Of a DNA stretch of 41,980 nt, positions 34,616-41,980 are shown piece by piece. How positions within the stretch are numbered: position 1 is the first letter of the stretch; every line of letters starts with the position of its first letter. The DNA is taken from positions 1-41,980 of the forward strand of contig JADFHN010000031.1 in NCBI GenBank assembly GCA_022567155.1, read 5' to 3'. The notes under the pieces were generated by a model. The model was given only the letters and a program-made list of their open reading frames with translations, was not told the origin of the DNA and did no database searches. The translations under genes were made by a program, and so were the position numbers. Source of the stretch: Bacteroidota bacterium. Its GTDB lineage: Bacteria; Bacteroidota; Bacteroidia; Cytophagales; Cyclobacteriaceae.

Positions 34616-35797
34616 TTACTTAGCTGATTTTTGCTTTTTCCGTATCCTTTTCAAATCCGTTTTCGCTTCCTTGTAAACAGGCCGTTTCCGCCTGGCATAT
34701 TTCTTTATTCGTCTAAGGTATTCGTTCGCTGTATGATACGCTTTTTCAGACTCGGCAATACGTGCCAGATGAAGCAAGGAGTAAAGAAAATAACCTGTCT
34801 CAAATGCCTCAATTTCCTCTCCAAATTCAACGGAACGTTCATAATATTTTTTTGCATTATTCCACATTCTTCGCGATTCATAGTACTGGCCAAGAAAAAA
34901 CCCGGCATACCTGCCGCTGTTGGCTTCGTATCCGGTCTGTCCTGAATCTATCCGTTCAATTATTTCAAGGCAAATCTTTTCAAGCTGCGATCGCCTGCCT
35001 GAAGAATAGATGATCCGGGCATAAAACCGGTGAAAATAGGGGTTATCAGGAAAAGTTGTGTGCAGGTATTCTGACACCTGCAGCGCCGCCGGAATGTCGT
35101 GCTCTTCCAATGCCAGTATTCGCATTAAAAACAATTGTGCTTCCGTACGGGTGTAAAACGCATTTCTTGCTACTTGCCGCAATTGCTCAATCCCCAGCGC
35201 TTTGTCGCCTTTAGGAAACGGGATCATGATCGGCCGTAATAAGGGATAGTTTTCGCGAATCCACACCGAATAATAGTTATAGAGCGCATCTCCAAAGAGA
35301 AATTCAGGGCTTAAGTAATGCATGTTTTTGCTTTCGCGTTGATATTTCAACGCCCGTCTTCCTGCATTTGCCGCCTTAACCCAGCTTCCTCTTTCAGAAT
35401 ACAGCCGTCCTTTCATGGCATATCCCGCGGCAAGAAAAAAGGAAGCTTCCAGTCGGTTTTTGGGGTTTTCGTACAGCACCTCGGCTTTCTCAATCGATGT
35501 ATCCATATAATCCACAAATATGTCATCCCATGTGGTATTCGAAATATCCGGCATGATCTTCCACCACTGGCTCAATCCAAGCAAGTAATACGGCAGCGGA
35601 TGATCCGGATGTTTTTGCCTGATCCAGCGAAACTGCATTTCAGCACGGTCGAATTTAAAATTATACATGTCATTGATAGCCTCGGTGGCTTCAATTTGAA
35701 TTTTAACATTCGACAAAAGGAGTTCAATCGAGTCAGGCTGAGCTGATTTGGCTGCGGTTGCTGATACGATTAATATGATTGCAAAAAAACTACGCAT
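34616..35797 (-). CDS. Exported TPR-repeat protein
   Basis: About 393 residues. Signal peptide MRSFFAIILIVSATAAKSAQ; the rest is helical with TPR-like units, e.g. NFKFDRAEMQFRWIRQKHPD, WNNAKKYYERSVEFGEEIEA and KAYHTANEYLRRIKKYARRK, ending in a strongly basic tail. It resembles the uncharacterised Bacteroidota TPR proteins that begin with an N-terminal domain IELLLSNV..INDMYNFKFDRA. I take the ATG at 35797 because the signal peptide starts there; a TTG at 35809 would add four residues. Ends 31 bp before the Lrp-type gene. Role unknown, probably periplasmic scaffolding. Confidence 0.82.
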   Translation of the reverse strand: MRSFFAIILIVSATAAKSAQPDSIELLLSNVKIQIEATEAINDMYNFKFDRAEMQFRWIRQKHPDHPLPYYLLGLSQWWKIMPDISNTTWDDIFVDYMDTSIEKAEVLYENPKNRLEASFFLAAGYAMKGRLYSERGSWVKAANAGRRALKYQRESKNMHYLSPEFLFGDALYNYYSVWIRENYPLLRPIMIPFPKGDKALGIEQLRQVARNAFYTRTEAQLFLMRILALEEHDIPAALQVSEYLHTTFPDNPYFHRFYARIIYSSGRRSQLEKICLEIIERIDSGQTGYEANSGRYAGFFLGQYYESRRMWNNAKKYYERSVEFGEEIEAFETGYFLYSLLHLARIAESEKAYHTANEYLRRIKKYARRKRPVYKEAKTDLKRIRKKQKSAK

Positions 35798-35826
35798 AGA
35801 CGCCGGCAAAATTACATAATGAAGTC

Positions 35827-35841
35827 TATTTTTGCCCCTTA
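35827..35841 (+). promoter_or_regulatory. Possible promoter of the 35880 membrane protein
   Basis: TATTTTTG at 35827-35834 is an exact TAnnTTTG element 46 bp before the ATG at 35880, but no TTTG is found at the right distance upstream. Confidence 0.3.
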
Positions 35842-35879
35842 GAGGCGGTACTTAAATCGCATTTAAAAATAAAATAACG

Positions 35880-36512
35880 ATGCACTTTGAAAAAAAGGTC
35901 AGGGAATTTTTTGAAATTGATAAACGACTGTACTTTGTTTTCCTGTGCCTGATCACATTTCTGGTTCTGTTGATTAAGAAAAATTTTGTTGAAAATGAAA
36001 CTGCAGCATTCGAAGTGCTTGAATCACGCGGCCAAATAGGAGTACTTAATCTGATCAATGCCTTTCAATACCTGACTATCCCGTTTTTTTATTTATGGAA
36101 GTTCACATTTACCGGGTTTATTCTCTGGCTTGGAAGTTTTGCCTTTGGATATAAAATTTCTTTCAGAAAATGCTGGCAGATTGCCATGATTGCCGAAACC
36201 CTTTTTCTGATTCCCGAAATGCTTAAAATAATATACTTTATGTATGTTTTCACTGACCCTAACCTGTTTGAGATACGCGCTTTTTACCCATTTTCTCTGA
36301 TGAACCTGGTTGATTATGAGGAAGTGGCTTCCAAATGGCACTATCCGTTGAAAGCGTTGAATATCTTTGAAATCATTTACTGGGCTATCCTGATGTATGG
36401 TATTCACTTTGCTGTAAAGAAAAAACGCGAAGTTGCAGTGCTGATTGTGCTTTTCAGTTATGTGCCGGTTTTTTTACTTTGGCTATGGTTTTATGTATCT
36501 GTTTATAAATAG
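35880..36512 (+). CDS. Integral membrane protein of unknown function
   Basis: 210 residues, not recognised with confidence. About five membrane helices: 18-34, 64-92, 100-125, 165-180 and 188-206. The N-terminus is cytoplasm-like and charged. Arrangement and size recall Yip1-like membrane proteins of Bacteroidota, but I see no diagnostic motif. It is divergent from the TPR gene and isolated downstream. Confidence 0.7.
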   Translation: MHFEKKVREFFEIDKRLYFVFLCLITFLVLLIKKNFVENETAAFEVLESRGQIGVLNLINAFQYLTIPFFYLWKFTFTGFILWLGSFAFGYKISFRKCWQIAMIAETLFLIPEMLKIIYFMYVFTDPNLFEIRAFYPFSLMNLVDYEEVASKWHYPLKALNIFEIIYWAILMYGIHFAVKKKREVAVLIVLFSYVPVFLLWLWFYVSVYK

Positions 36513-37626
36513 TGCCAAAAAAATGTGATTCACAAATACAAAACGCAGCCCGGATAATTGGTTCAGAATAAGGGTATTAAACGCAGTTTATTAAACCCAA
36601 TCAGATTAATTCATGCATGATTTATTATAGAACATACGTATCCTCCATCTTTTAATTTTCGTTATTATATCCAAAATCTGCTTTAAGTGTGATATTCAAT
36701 TCTCAATCCTATTTTCAACAAAGAGGTACCCAACACCCATTCCAGTTGCTTTTAAGCAACTGGCAATCAGTCAAATAATATTAGTTGGCTTTAGCCACAT
36801 TTTATTTACGCTATCAGTATGATCTGTAGTATGCTGAATCTATTGCCGTTAAATTTGATGTGAGTTAAAAACGTTTCACACTTACTTCTGTTTTTAGCAC
36901 AGCTCAAAAGATAAAATTTGAACGATATTTTCTGGTAAATCAGGTACCATTTCAAATGCTGTTGTTATTAGCTTGTCAACTAATCCACGTAGAGACCGGC
37001 AATGATTTCTCTTTTGTTCATTTTGTCTTCCTGCCCGCCCCCGCAGATGGGCTTAGGATGGCAGGCGGGGACACAAATTAGAACCAACCCCGAAGGTCCG
37101 AAGGTCCTTAGGACTCCTTCGGAGACTCCTATGGAGGATCCCTAAGGAAAAAGTCAAGAACACCTCAATGTTTTCCCTGCCTTTGCCGGACGAGCCAAGG
37201 CTTCGGCAGGCAGGCGATAATCTTCCGTAGTTCTGCCAATCGTTGGTGGCACTAAGGACTTGCGGCAAGGTTTTACCTTCGAACTACTCCTGTGACACAC
37301 TGCGAGGCGTTCGTTTACTGCCTGTCGGCAGTATTGTGGTTTATAACGGGACAACAAAGTTACTAAAACTGATCTGAGCGTCCGCCCGGCCGCGTTGTCG
37401 GCAAGCCTTTGGCGGCCGCTGGCTGAGCCATTCGGATGGGTCCGCTCAGATCCATATATGTAATTCCCCTAATATTAACCATTATGTTAATGTATAATTC
37501 TTCCCATTACATTTATATCTGTTACAGGTTATTTTTCGTTTTAATAACCAAAATATGATCCGGATTTAATATTCAATTCTCAATTATTACTATTTTCGTC
37601 AATTGTTTAAATAATTTCATATCTGA
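36513..37626. repeat. 1.1-kb gene-free region packed with hairpins
   Basis: Hairpins: CCAGTTGCTT-TT-AAGCAACTGG (36742-36763); TGGCT-TT-AGCCA near 36786; a CCTGCCCGCC...GGCAGGCGGGG element near 37032-37071; overlapping CCGAAGG/CCTTCGG, TCCTTAGGA and CTCCTATGGAG dyads in 37090-37147; CTGCCT...AGGCAG with inner TGCCG/CGGCA and AGCC/GGCT in 37178-37214; and a 82-bp nested palindrome at 37371-37452. Two related stretches, 36690-36715 and 37568-37595, share ATATTCAATTCTCAAT. No coding relic found. Confidence 0.75.
37371..37452. repeat. Nested palindrome before the DUF2723 gene
   Basis: Outer arms GATCTGAGCG (37371-37380) and CGCTCAGATC (37443-37452) are a perfect 10-bp inverted repeat. Inside, GGCCGC (37388-37393) pairs with GCGGCC (37412-37417). 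The element is G/C-rich in an A/T-rich gap and ends 174 bp before the gene. Confidence 0.7.
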
Positions 37627-40596
37627 ATGACACCATATCAGAAAATCAACAATATTACCGGATGGCTTGTATTTCTGATTGCCATGCTGGTTTACACACT
37701 AACGGTTGAACTGACTGCCAGTTACTGGGATGCAGGTGAATTTATCGCGGTTTCATACAAACTAATGGTGCCGCACCCTCCCGGCGCCCCCTTATTCCTT
37801 CTTATCGGACGACTCTTTTCGTTTTTGGCCCTGGGGGATGTGGAGCGGGTGGCTTTCTGGATCAATATGGTTAGTGTGGTCAGCAGCGGCTTTACGGTAT
37901 TGTTTATGTTCTGGACCATCACATTGCTTGGCAGAAAAATCATGGGTGTTGAAAAGGGAATGGCCACTACCTACCAGACATGGACCTTGATGGGCGCCGG
38001 GGTTGTGGGCGCCCTTGCCTTTACCTTTTCCGATTCATTCTGGTTTTCGGCCGGTGAGGCAGAAGTATATGGTATGTCTTCTTTTTTTACTGCATTCGTG
38101 GTTTGGGCCATATTGAAATGGGAACTGATCGAAGATAGCAGCCGGGCCAACAGGTGGCTGATCTTTCTGGCTTACATGGTGGGGCTCTCTATTGGCGTTC
38201 ACCTTCTGAATCTGGTAACATTACCGGCCCTGGCTCTTATCTATTACTTCAGGAAAACAAAAAAAGTGGTGACCTGGACCGGTATAATCATGGCTTTGCT
38301 CATATCCGGAATAATCGTGCTAATCATTAACATAGGCGTTATTCCCGGCCTGCCTACCATTGCAGCAAGTTTTGAGGTTTTCTTCGTTAATGCAATGGGC
38401 CTCCCGTTTGGCTCCGGTATTATTACTTTTTCTATTCTCTTTCTGGGGGCGCTGATCTATGGTATAATCTGGTCGCAGAAGAACAACAAAGAACTGCTTA
38501 ATACCGCTTTACTGAGTTTTGCATTCATCCTGATTGGTTATTCCTCTTACGCAATTGTTGTTATTCGTTCGGCTTACGATCCACCGATTGATGAAAATGA
38601 CCCGGAAAACATCATGAGTGTTGTGAGCTACCTTAAAAGAGAACAATACGGAAGCCGCCCGCTGCTTTTCGGCCAGTATTTTACCGCTGAAGTAATAGAT
38701 CGGAAAGTGGGGGCTCCTGTTTATGTAAAGGGCGAAGAGGAGTATGAAATTGCAAATCGCAAGATTGAATACGTTTACGATCCTTCCCAAACCACCATTT
38801 TGCCTCGTGTGTGGAGTTCATCCGGAAATCATCCGCGTCGTTACAGGGAAATACTGGGCCTCAGAGAAGGCGAAGTGCCTAATTTTGCCGACAATATTAT
38901 CTTTTTTCTGAAGCATCAGATTGGGTTTATGTACCTGCGGTATTTTATGTGGAATTTTGCAGGCCGGCAAAGTGATATCCAGGACGCCGACTGGCTGTCG
39001 CCAATACTTGCCATGAAAGATGCCCCGCCATCCATTACCGAAAATCGTGCCCGAAACAATTATTTTATGATTCCGCTACTTCTTGGGCTGATTGGCTTTT
39101 TTTATAATTTTAAAAAACATCCGAAGAGCTTCGGCTTTGTGCTGATGTTGTTTTTGCTTATGGGGGTAGCGTTAATTTTCTATCTCAATTCACCTCCCGT
39201 GGAACCCCGGGAACGGGATTATATTTATGCCGGGTCTTACTATGCCTTTGCATTGTGGATCGGAATATCCGTTATCGGCATGTCATCGCTGCTCAGGAAA
39301 TACCTGAATAATGGCATGGTCGCAACCGGTATCGCCACACTCATTGGCTTGATTGCACCCGTCATCATGGCACAGCAAAACTGGGATGACCACGATCGAA
39401 GCCATAGATACTTTTCGGTTGACTCTGCCAAAAATTTCCTGGCTTCATGTGCACCTAATGCAATTCTGTTTACCGGAGGCGATAACGACACATTTCCACT
39501 GTGGTACGTCCAGGAAGTGGAAGGGTTCCGGACAGACGTGCGGGTAGTGGTATTGAGTTATGCCAATACGGACTGGTACATTGGCCAGATGACCCGTCCG
39601 GCGTATGAATCCGAACCATTCCCCTTCACACTATCGTTGAAGCAATATCGCCAGGATGGTCCGAACGATGTACTTTTTTACAGGAAACTTATTGATAATC
39701 CCATCAACGCCAGGCAATATATCCAGCTTATTAAGAACGAGAACCCCCAGTTACGGAATAAAAGCCAGTATGGAGAGTACAATATGGTTCCGAACAAAGA
39801 ATTTTACCTGGACATAGACAGTGCAAAAGTTACAGGCATGGGAATTATTCCGGATGACAAACTCGACCTTCTGGTAAAACGGATGAACTGGAGAATGAAA
39901 GGAAATGTACTGGAAAAGAAAGACCTGATGATCCTGGATCTTATTACTACAAATAACTGGGAGCGACCTATTTATTTCAACAATACATCACGGCAGGGTG
40001 TGAATTTCAATTTTGACAAGTACCTTATCCAGGAAGGACAGGCTTACCGTCTATTACCTATCGAGAATACATCCGGCGGTGAATTTGTCAATACAGATCT
40101 GATGTATGAGAATATGATGAATAATTTTTATTTCCGGGAAGTGGATAATCCGGACGTGTATTACAATGAAGATTACCGCAATTTCATTCTTAATCACAGG
40201 TCCAGTTTCAATACACTTGCTGAAGCCCTCATAAATGAAGAAAAGGAGGAAAAAGCCTCACGGGTTATCCATACGAGTTTATCAAAAATGCCTGATATTT
40301 CAATACCCTATGATTATACCAGCGCAACTATAGTTGAATTGCTTTTAAGGTTAGGCGAAACAGATAATGCAAAAGAAATTGCCGAAAAACTGGCAACCCG
40401 TTCTGACGAACAATTAGGCTACTATATTGAAAATGATATTCAGATTGGTCTTGAAATACAAAAGCATCTGGTAATCCTCCAAAGCTTGTCAAGAACCATG
40501 GACCGGTTTGGAGAAACCGAACTTGCTGAAAGCTATAATAACATTGTCAGGGCGCATTATGATGCTCTTCAGATTTATGAATCTGACCGGAGATAG
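37627..40596 (+). CDS. DUF2723 membrane protein (GT117-type glycosyltransferase-like)
   Basis: 989 residues. The N-terminal DUF2723 region (about 10-190) has the signature ASYWDAGEFIAVSYKLMVPH followed by PPGAPLFLLIGRLFS, with acidic D35 and E38 positioned like the catalytic residues of GT-C glycosyltransferases. About ten or more membrane helices follow to about residue 590, then a soluble domain with DNDTFPLWYVQEVEGFRTDV and a helical C-terminus with TPR-like repeats. The family is related to TMEM260/protein O-mannosyltransferases and is found widely in Bacteroidota; a role in protein or lipid glycosylation is inferred from that. Confidence 0.9.
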   Translation: MTPYQKINNITGWLVFLIAMLVYTLTVELTASYWDAGEFIAVSYKLMVPHPPGAPLFLLIGRLFSFLALGDVERVAFWINMVSVVSSGFTVLFMFWTITLLGRKIMGVEKGMATTYQTWTLMGAGVVGALAFTFSDSFWFSAGEAEVYGMSSFFTAFVVWAILKWELIEDSSRANRWLIFLAYMVGLSIGVHLLNLVTLPALALIYYFRKTKKVVTWTGIIMALLISGIIVLIINIGVIPGLPTIAASFEVFFVNAMGLPFGSGIITFSILFLGALIYGIIWSQKNNKELLNTALLSFAFILIGYSSYAIVVIRSAYDPPIDENDPENIMSVVSYLKREQYGSRPLLFGQYFTAEVIDRKVGAPVYVKGEEEYEIANRKIEYVYDPSQTTILPRVWSSSGNHPRRYREILGLREGEVPNFADNIIFFLKHQIGFMYLRYFMWNFAGRQSDIQDADWLSPILAMKDAPPSITENRARNNYFMIPLLLGLIGFFYNFKKHPKSFGFVLMLFLLMGVALIFYLNSPPVEPRERDYIYAGSYYAFALWIGISVIGMSSLLRKYLNNGMVATGIATLIGLIAPVIMAQQNWDDHDRSHRYFSVDSAKNFLASCAPNAILFTGGDNDTFPLWYVQEVEGFRTDVRVVVLSYANTDWYIGQMTRPAYESEPFPFTLSLKQYRQDGPNDVLFYRKLIDNPINARQYIQLIKNENPQLRNKSQYGEYNMVPNKEFYLDIDSAKVTGMGIIPDDKLDLLVKRMNWRMKGNVLEKKDLMILDLITTNNWERPIYFNNTSRQGVNFNFDKYLIQEGQAYRLLPIENTSGGEFVNTDLMYENMMNNFYFREVDNPDVYYNEDYRNFILNHRSSFNTLAEALINEEKEEKASRVIHTSLSKMPDISIPYDYTSATIVELLLRLGETDNAKEIAEKLATRSDEQLGYYIENDIQIGLEIQKHLVILQSLSRTMDRFGETELAESYNNIVRAHYDALQIYESDRR

Positions 40597-40923
40597 AGGC
40601 AAATAATTCTGATTAACTACTTTAATTCCCGGTAATTAAAACCTGTGGAATGTGTTTTAAAGAACTATGAAGACCATGCTATCGAAAGAGAAAACGATAT
40701 GGTTCCGGTGTGCCCGATGATACCATAAGGAATGAAATTGATGTAGCTTTAAATCTAATTAGTGCTGGTATTTATGGTGAATGTGTAGTAAGTAGCCGAA
40801 AGCATCTCGAAGCGCTTCCTTATGCAACCAAATGCACTACCTGCACTACGCGCTAATCTCCAATTTAGAAGAACTTAAATAACCGGAATCCTGTTGGAGA
40901 AGTATAGCTATATTCAAGGAGGT
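40597..40923 (+). other. Gap holding a TraR/DksA relic; otherwise nothing recognised
   Basis: The relic occupies 40660-40856. The bases before it (40597-40659) and after it (40857-40923) show no gene or clear terminator. Confidence 0.6.
40660..40856 (+). pseudogene. Frameshifted relic of a TraR/DksA-type zinc-finger protein
   Basis: Frame A from 40660 reads KNYEDHAIERENDMV; frame B from about 40716 reads DDTIRNEIDVALNLISAGIY, GECVVSSRKHLEALPYATKC, TTCTTR, stop at 40856. Together they follow the DksA/TraR order: EDxAIERENDEV, then xTRNEIxxALxxIxxGxYGxC, then RLEALPYAxxCxxC. A frameshift lies between, at about 40701-40715, no start codon is present, and the first CxxC has become CVVS, so the zinc site is broken. 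The second pair CTTC is kept. DksA-like proteins bind RNA polymerase in the stringent response; this one is dead. Confidence 0.8.
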
Positions 40924-41460
40924 ATGAAGCATTGGTTATTGGTGTTGTTCTTATCTGCCGTGGCTTTGGCAAATGCAAGTGTAATTGGTGAGCCTGATCC
41001 GGACGCATTGAGGAAAGAACTTTTTGAACTGGAACTGAATCCGGAAGAAATTTCTGTTTTTCTCGAAAAGCTGGAATCCATTGAGGATCCGTCGCCTCAG
41101 ATCATCGCCTATAAAGGCTCCACATGTGCTTTTCTGGCCAGATATTTATTTAATCCGTTTAAGAAAATATATTACCTGAATAAATCTCAGAAATACCTTA
41201 ATAGGGCAGTCAGACTCGACCCGGACAATGTTGAAATACGATTTTTAAGGTTTCTTACGCAAAGCCAGATTCCGGCATTTTTCAGTTTAGGTTATGACGT
41301 AAAATCGGATAAAAAATATATTATCGCGCACCTGGATGACTTCAAACTTGACGGTCTCACACCAGAGATCGTCAGCTACCTTACCGGTTTTCTTCAAAAA
41401 TCGAGGTATTGCACTTTGGATGAAGCAAACATGATTGCCACTTATCTGGGGCCCGGATAA
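40924..41460 (+). CDS. Exported TPR-like protein of unknown function
   Basis: About 178 residues with a signal peptide (MKHWLLVLFLSAVALANASV). The rest is helical; KSQKYLNRAVRLDPDNVEIR at about 93-112 is a TPR-like helix pair, and the stretch YKGSTCAFLARYLFNPFKKI is conserved-looking. No family recognised with certainty. I chose the ATG at 40924 because the signal peptide begins there; a TTG at 40894 would add ten polar residues. AAGGAGG lies directly against the ATG, too close for normal Shine-Dalgarno use. Confidence 0.72.
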   Translation: MKHWLLVLFLSAVALANASVIGEPDPDALRKELFELELNPEEISVFLEKLESIEDPSPQIIAYKGSTCAFLARYLFNPFKKIYYLNKSQKYLNRAVRLDPDNVEIRFLRFLTQSQIPAFFSLGYDVKSDKKYIIAHLDDFKLDGLTPEIVSYLTGFLQKSRYCTLDEANMIATYLGPG

Positions 41461-41980
41461 AATATTGTCTGTAATGGAAAGCTAAACTCCGGTGCGAGCC
41501 AACTTGGCGCTGGTATCATGAGGTAGCAAACTATACTACAGATATAGATATCCCGGGCACGTGTTAGTCAAGGCATGACTTGATTGATCAATTTCCTTCT
41601 CTCTGAAAAATCCTGCTATCATATCTAAATATATCCGTAAATATCCATAAATATCTGTAAATATCCATAAATATCTAAATAAATAACTTTTTCTATTCAT
41701 TTCTGAGCCTTTCTCAGAGCGAAGCGTCTGCCTGACGGAGTCAGGAAGAGTCTCCCATACCCAAGTCCCTTCTACTAATGAACAATTGTTGTATGTTCGT
41801 GGTTATCAAGTAATAGTAATTTTTGTAATAATAAGTCTTCTCCGACGTCGTGACAACGCTCTCTTCTTGTCATTCCGATTCCGCTTTTAGCGGGAGAGAA
41901 ATCTTTACCGAATTGAAGGTCAACTGCTTTTCCTTTTCTGCCGGCAAAGATCCCTCATCCAGCAAAGCTGGATGCGGGAT
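41461..41980. repeat. Gene-free end of window: decamer array and composite dispersed repeat
   Basis: A hairpin GCCAA-C-TTGGC lies near 41497-41507. 41621-41680 is six copies of a 10-bp unit ATATCYRTAA. 41708-41910 is the second copy of the composite repeat at 31515-31700, sharing the core CTACTAATGAACAATTGTTG; 41943-41980 repeats the block from 32005. The window ends within this element, so its far end is not seen. Confidence 0.75.

Noticed and set aside
41487..41530. GTGCGAGCC... resembling the GUGYG 5' end of a group II intron
   Set aside because: No reverse transcriptase, domain V or 3' end is visible before the window closes; the resemblance is five bases plus a hairpin.
41621..41680. 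Possible CRISPR-like periodic repeat
   Set aside because: The 10-bp unit has no spacers and no cas genes are nearby; the heptamer arrays at 3007 and 3570 fail for the same reason.
1..41980. Sigma-54 (-24/-12) promoters near the activator or rpoN
   Set aside because: Scanning by eye for TGGCAC-N5-TTGC on both strands gave only matches with wrong spacing or inside genes, so no target of the activator can be named.

Overview
The window looks like a chromosomal segment of a Bacteroidota bacterium. The evidence is a type IX secretion (T9SS) C-terminal sorting domain, a RemB/Wzi-like outer-membrane barrel, DUF2723/GT117, DUF2141 and DUF1287 proteins, Bacteroidota-type promoters (TTG or TTTG, then TAnnTTTG), and an almost complete lack of Shine-Dalgarno sequences. 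The genus cannot be resolved from the sequence alone. About 80% is ordinary housekeeping and envelope sequence; the gaps between genes carry relics, toxin-antitoxin modules and an unusual load of GC-rich palindromes.

Layout. 1-1382: C-terminal half of an M16 protease, cut by the window edge. 1383-2416: an accessory pocket with a truncated FMN-binding protein relic, a 126-bp attC-like imperfect palindrome and a yefM-yoeB toxin-antitoxin pair. 2417-4231: DUF1287 protein, heptamer repeats, DUF2141 protein. 4379-7833 (-): cyclase-family lipoprotein and large exported M14 carboxypeptidase, probably one operon. 8494-14652 (+): RemB-like barrel, MsbA-type ABC exporter, small coiled-coil membrane protein, gmhA and comM. 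14784-15737: a HigBA-type module lying between the intact 3' end of comM and a second, diverged copy of that 3' end. 15969-18945 (+): sigma-54 activator, its overlapping histidine kinase and an acyl carrier protein. 18946-19733: tRNA-Arg(ACG) with tandemly repeated broken 5' copies and a duplicated 3' end. 19734-20510: outer-membrane barrel. 20579-23448 (-): PaaG-like enoyl-CoA isomerase, PAP2-like membrane protein and rpoN. 23802-25247 (+): asnS. 25391-28907 (-): unexplained open frame, mini T9SS-sorted protein, nnr, icd. 29137-31245 (+): CAP protein and serine-hydrolase lipoprotein. 31246-32631: repeat-rich gap. 32632-35797 (-): panB, PyrR-like phosphoribosyltransferase, Lrp-type regulator, TPR protein. 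35880-36512 (+): membrane protein. 36513-37626: palindrome-rich gap. 37627-40596 (+): DUF2723 protein. 40660-40856: frameshifted TraR/DksA relic. 40924-41460: exported TPR-like protein. 41461-41980: repeats.

How it fits together. The sigma-54 factor and a sigma-54-dependent activator with its own kinase lie 4.6 kb apart, so the regulatory pair and its polymerase partner are both here. Envelope work dominates: surface barrels, an exporter, heptose synthesis, exported hydrolases, lipoproteins and a T9SS cargo. No phage, complete insertion sequence, integrase or CRISPR array is visible.

Most interesting: (i) dispersed palindromic elements whose outer arms are conserved while the inner hairpin is swapped for an unrelated one, including two copies sitting in the D-loop of broken tRNA-Arg copies; (ii) gene-end duplications at comM and tRNA-Arg that look like integration scars; (iii) the attC-like palindrome directly behind yefM-yoeB. 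I do not see a complete new multi-gene system and do not claim one.
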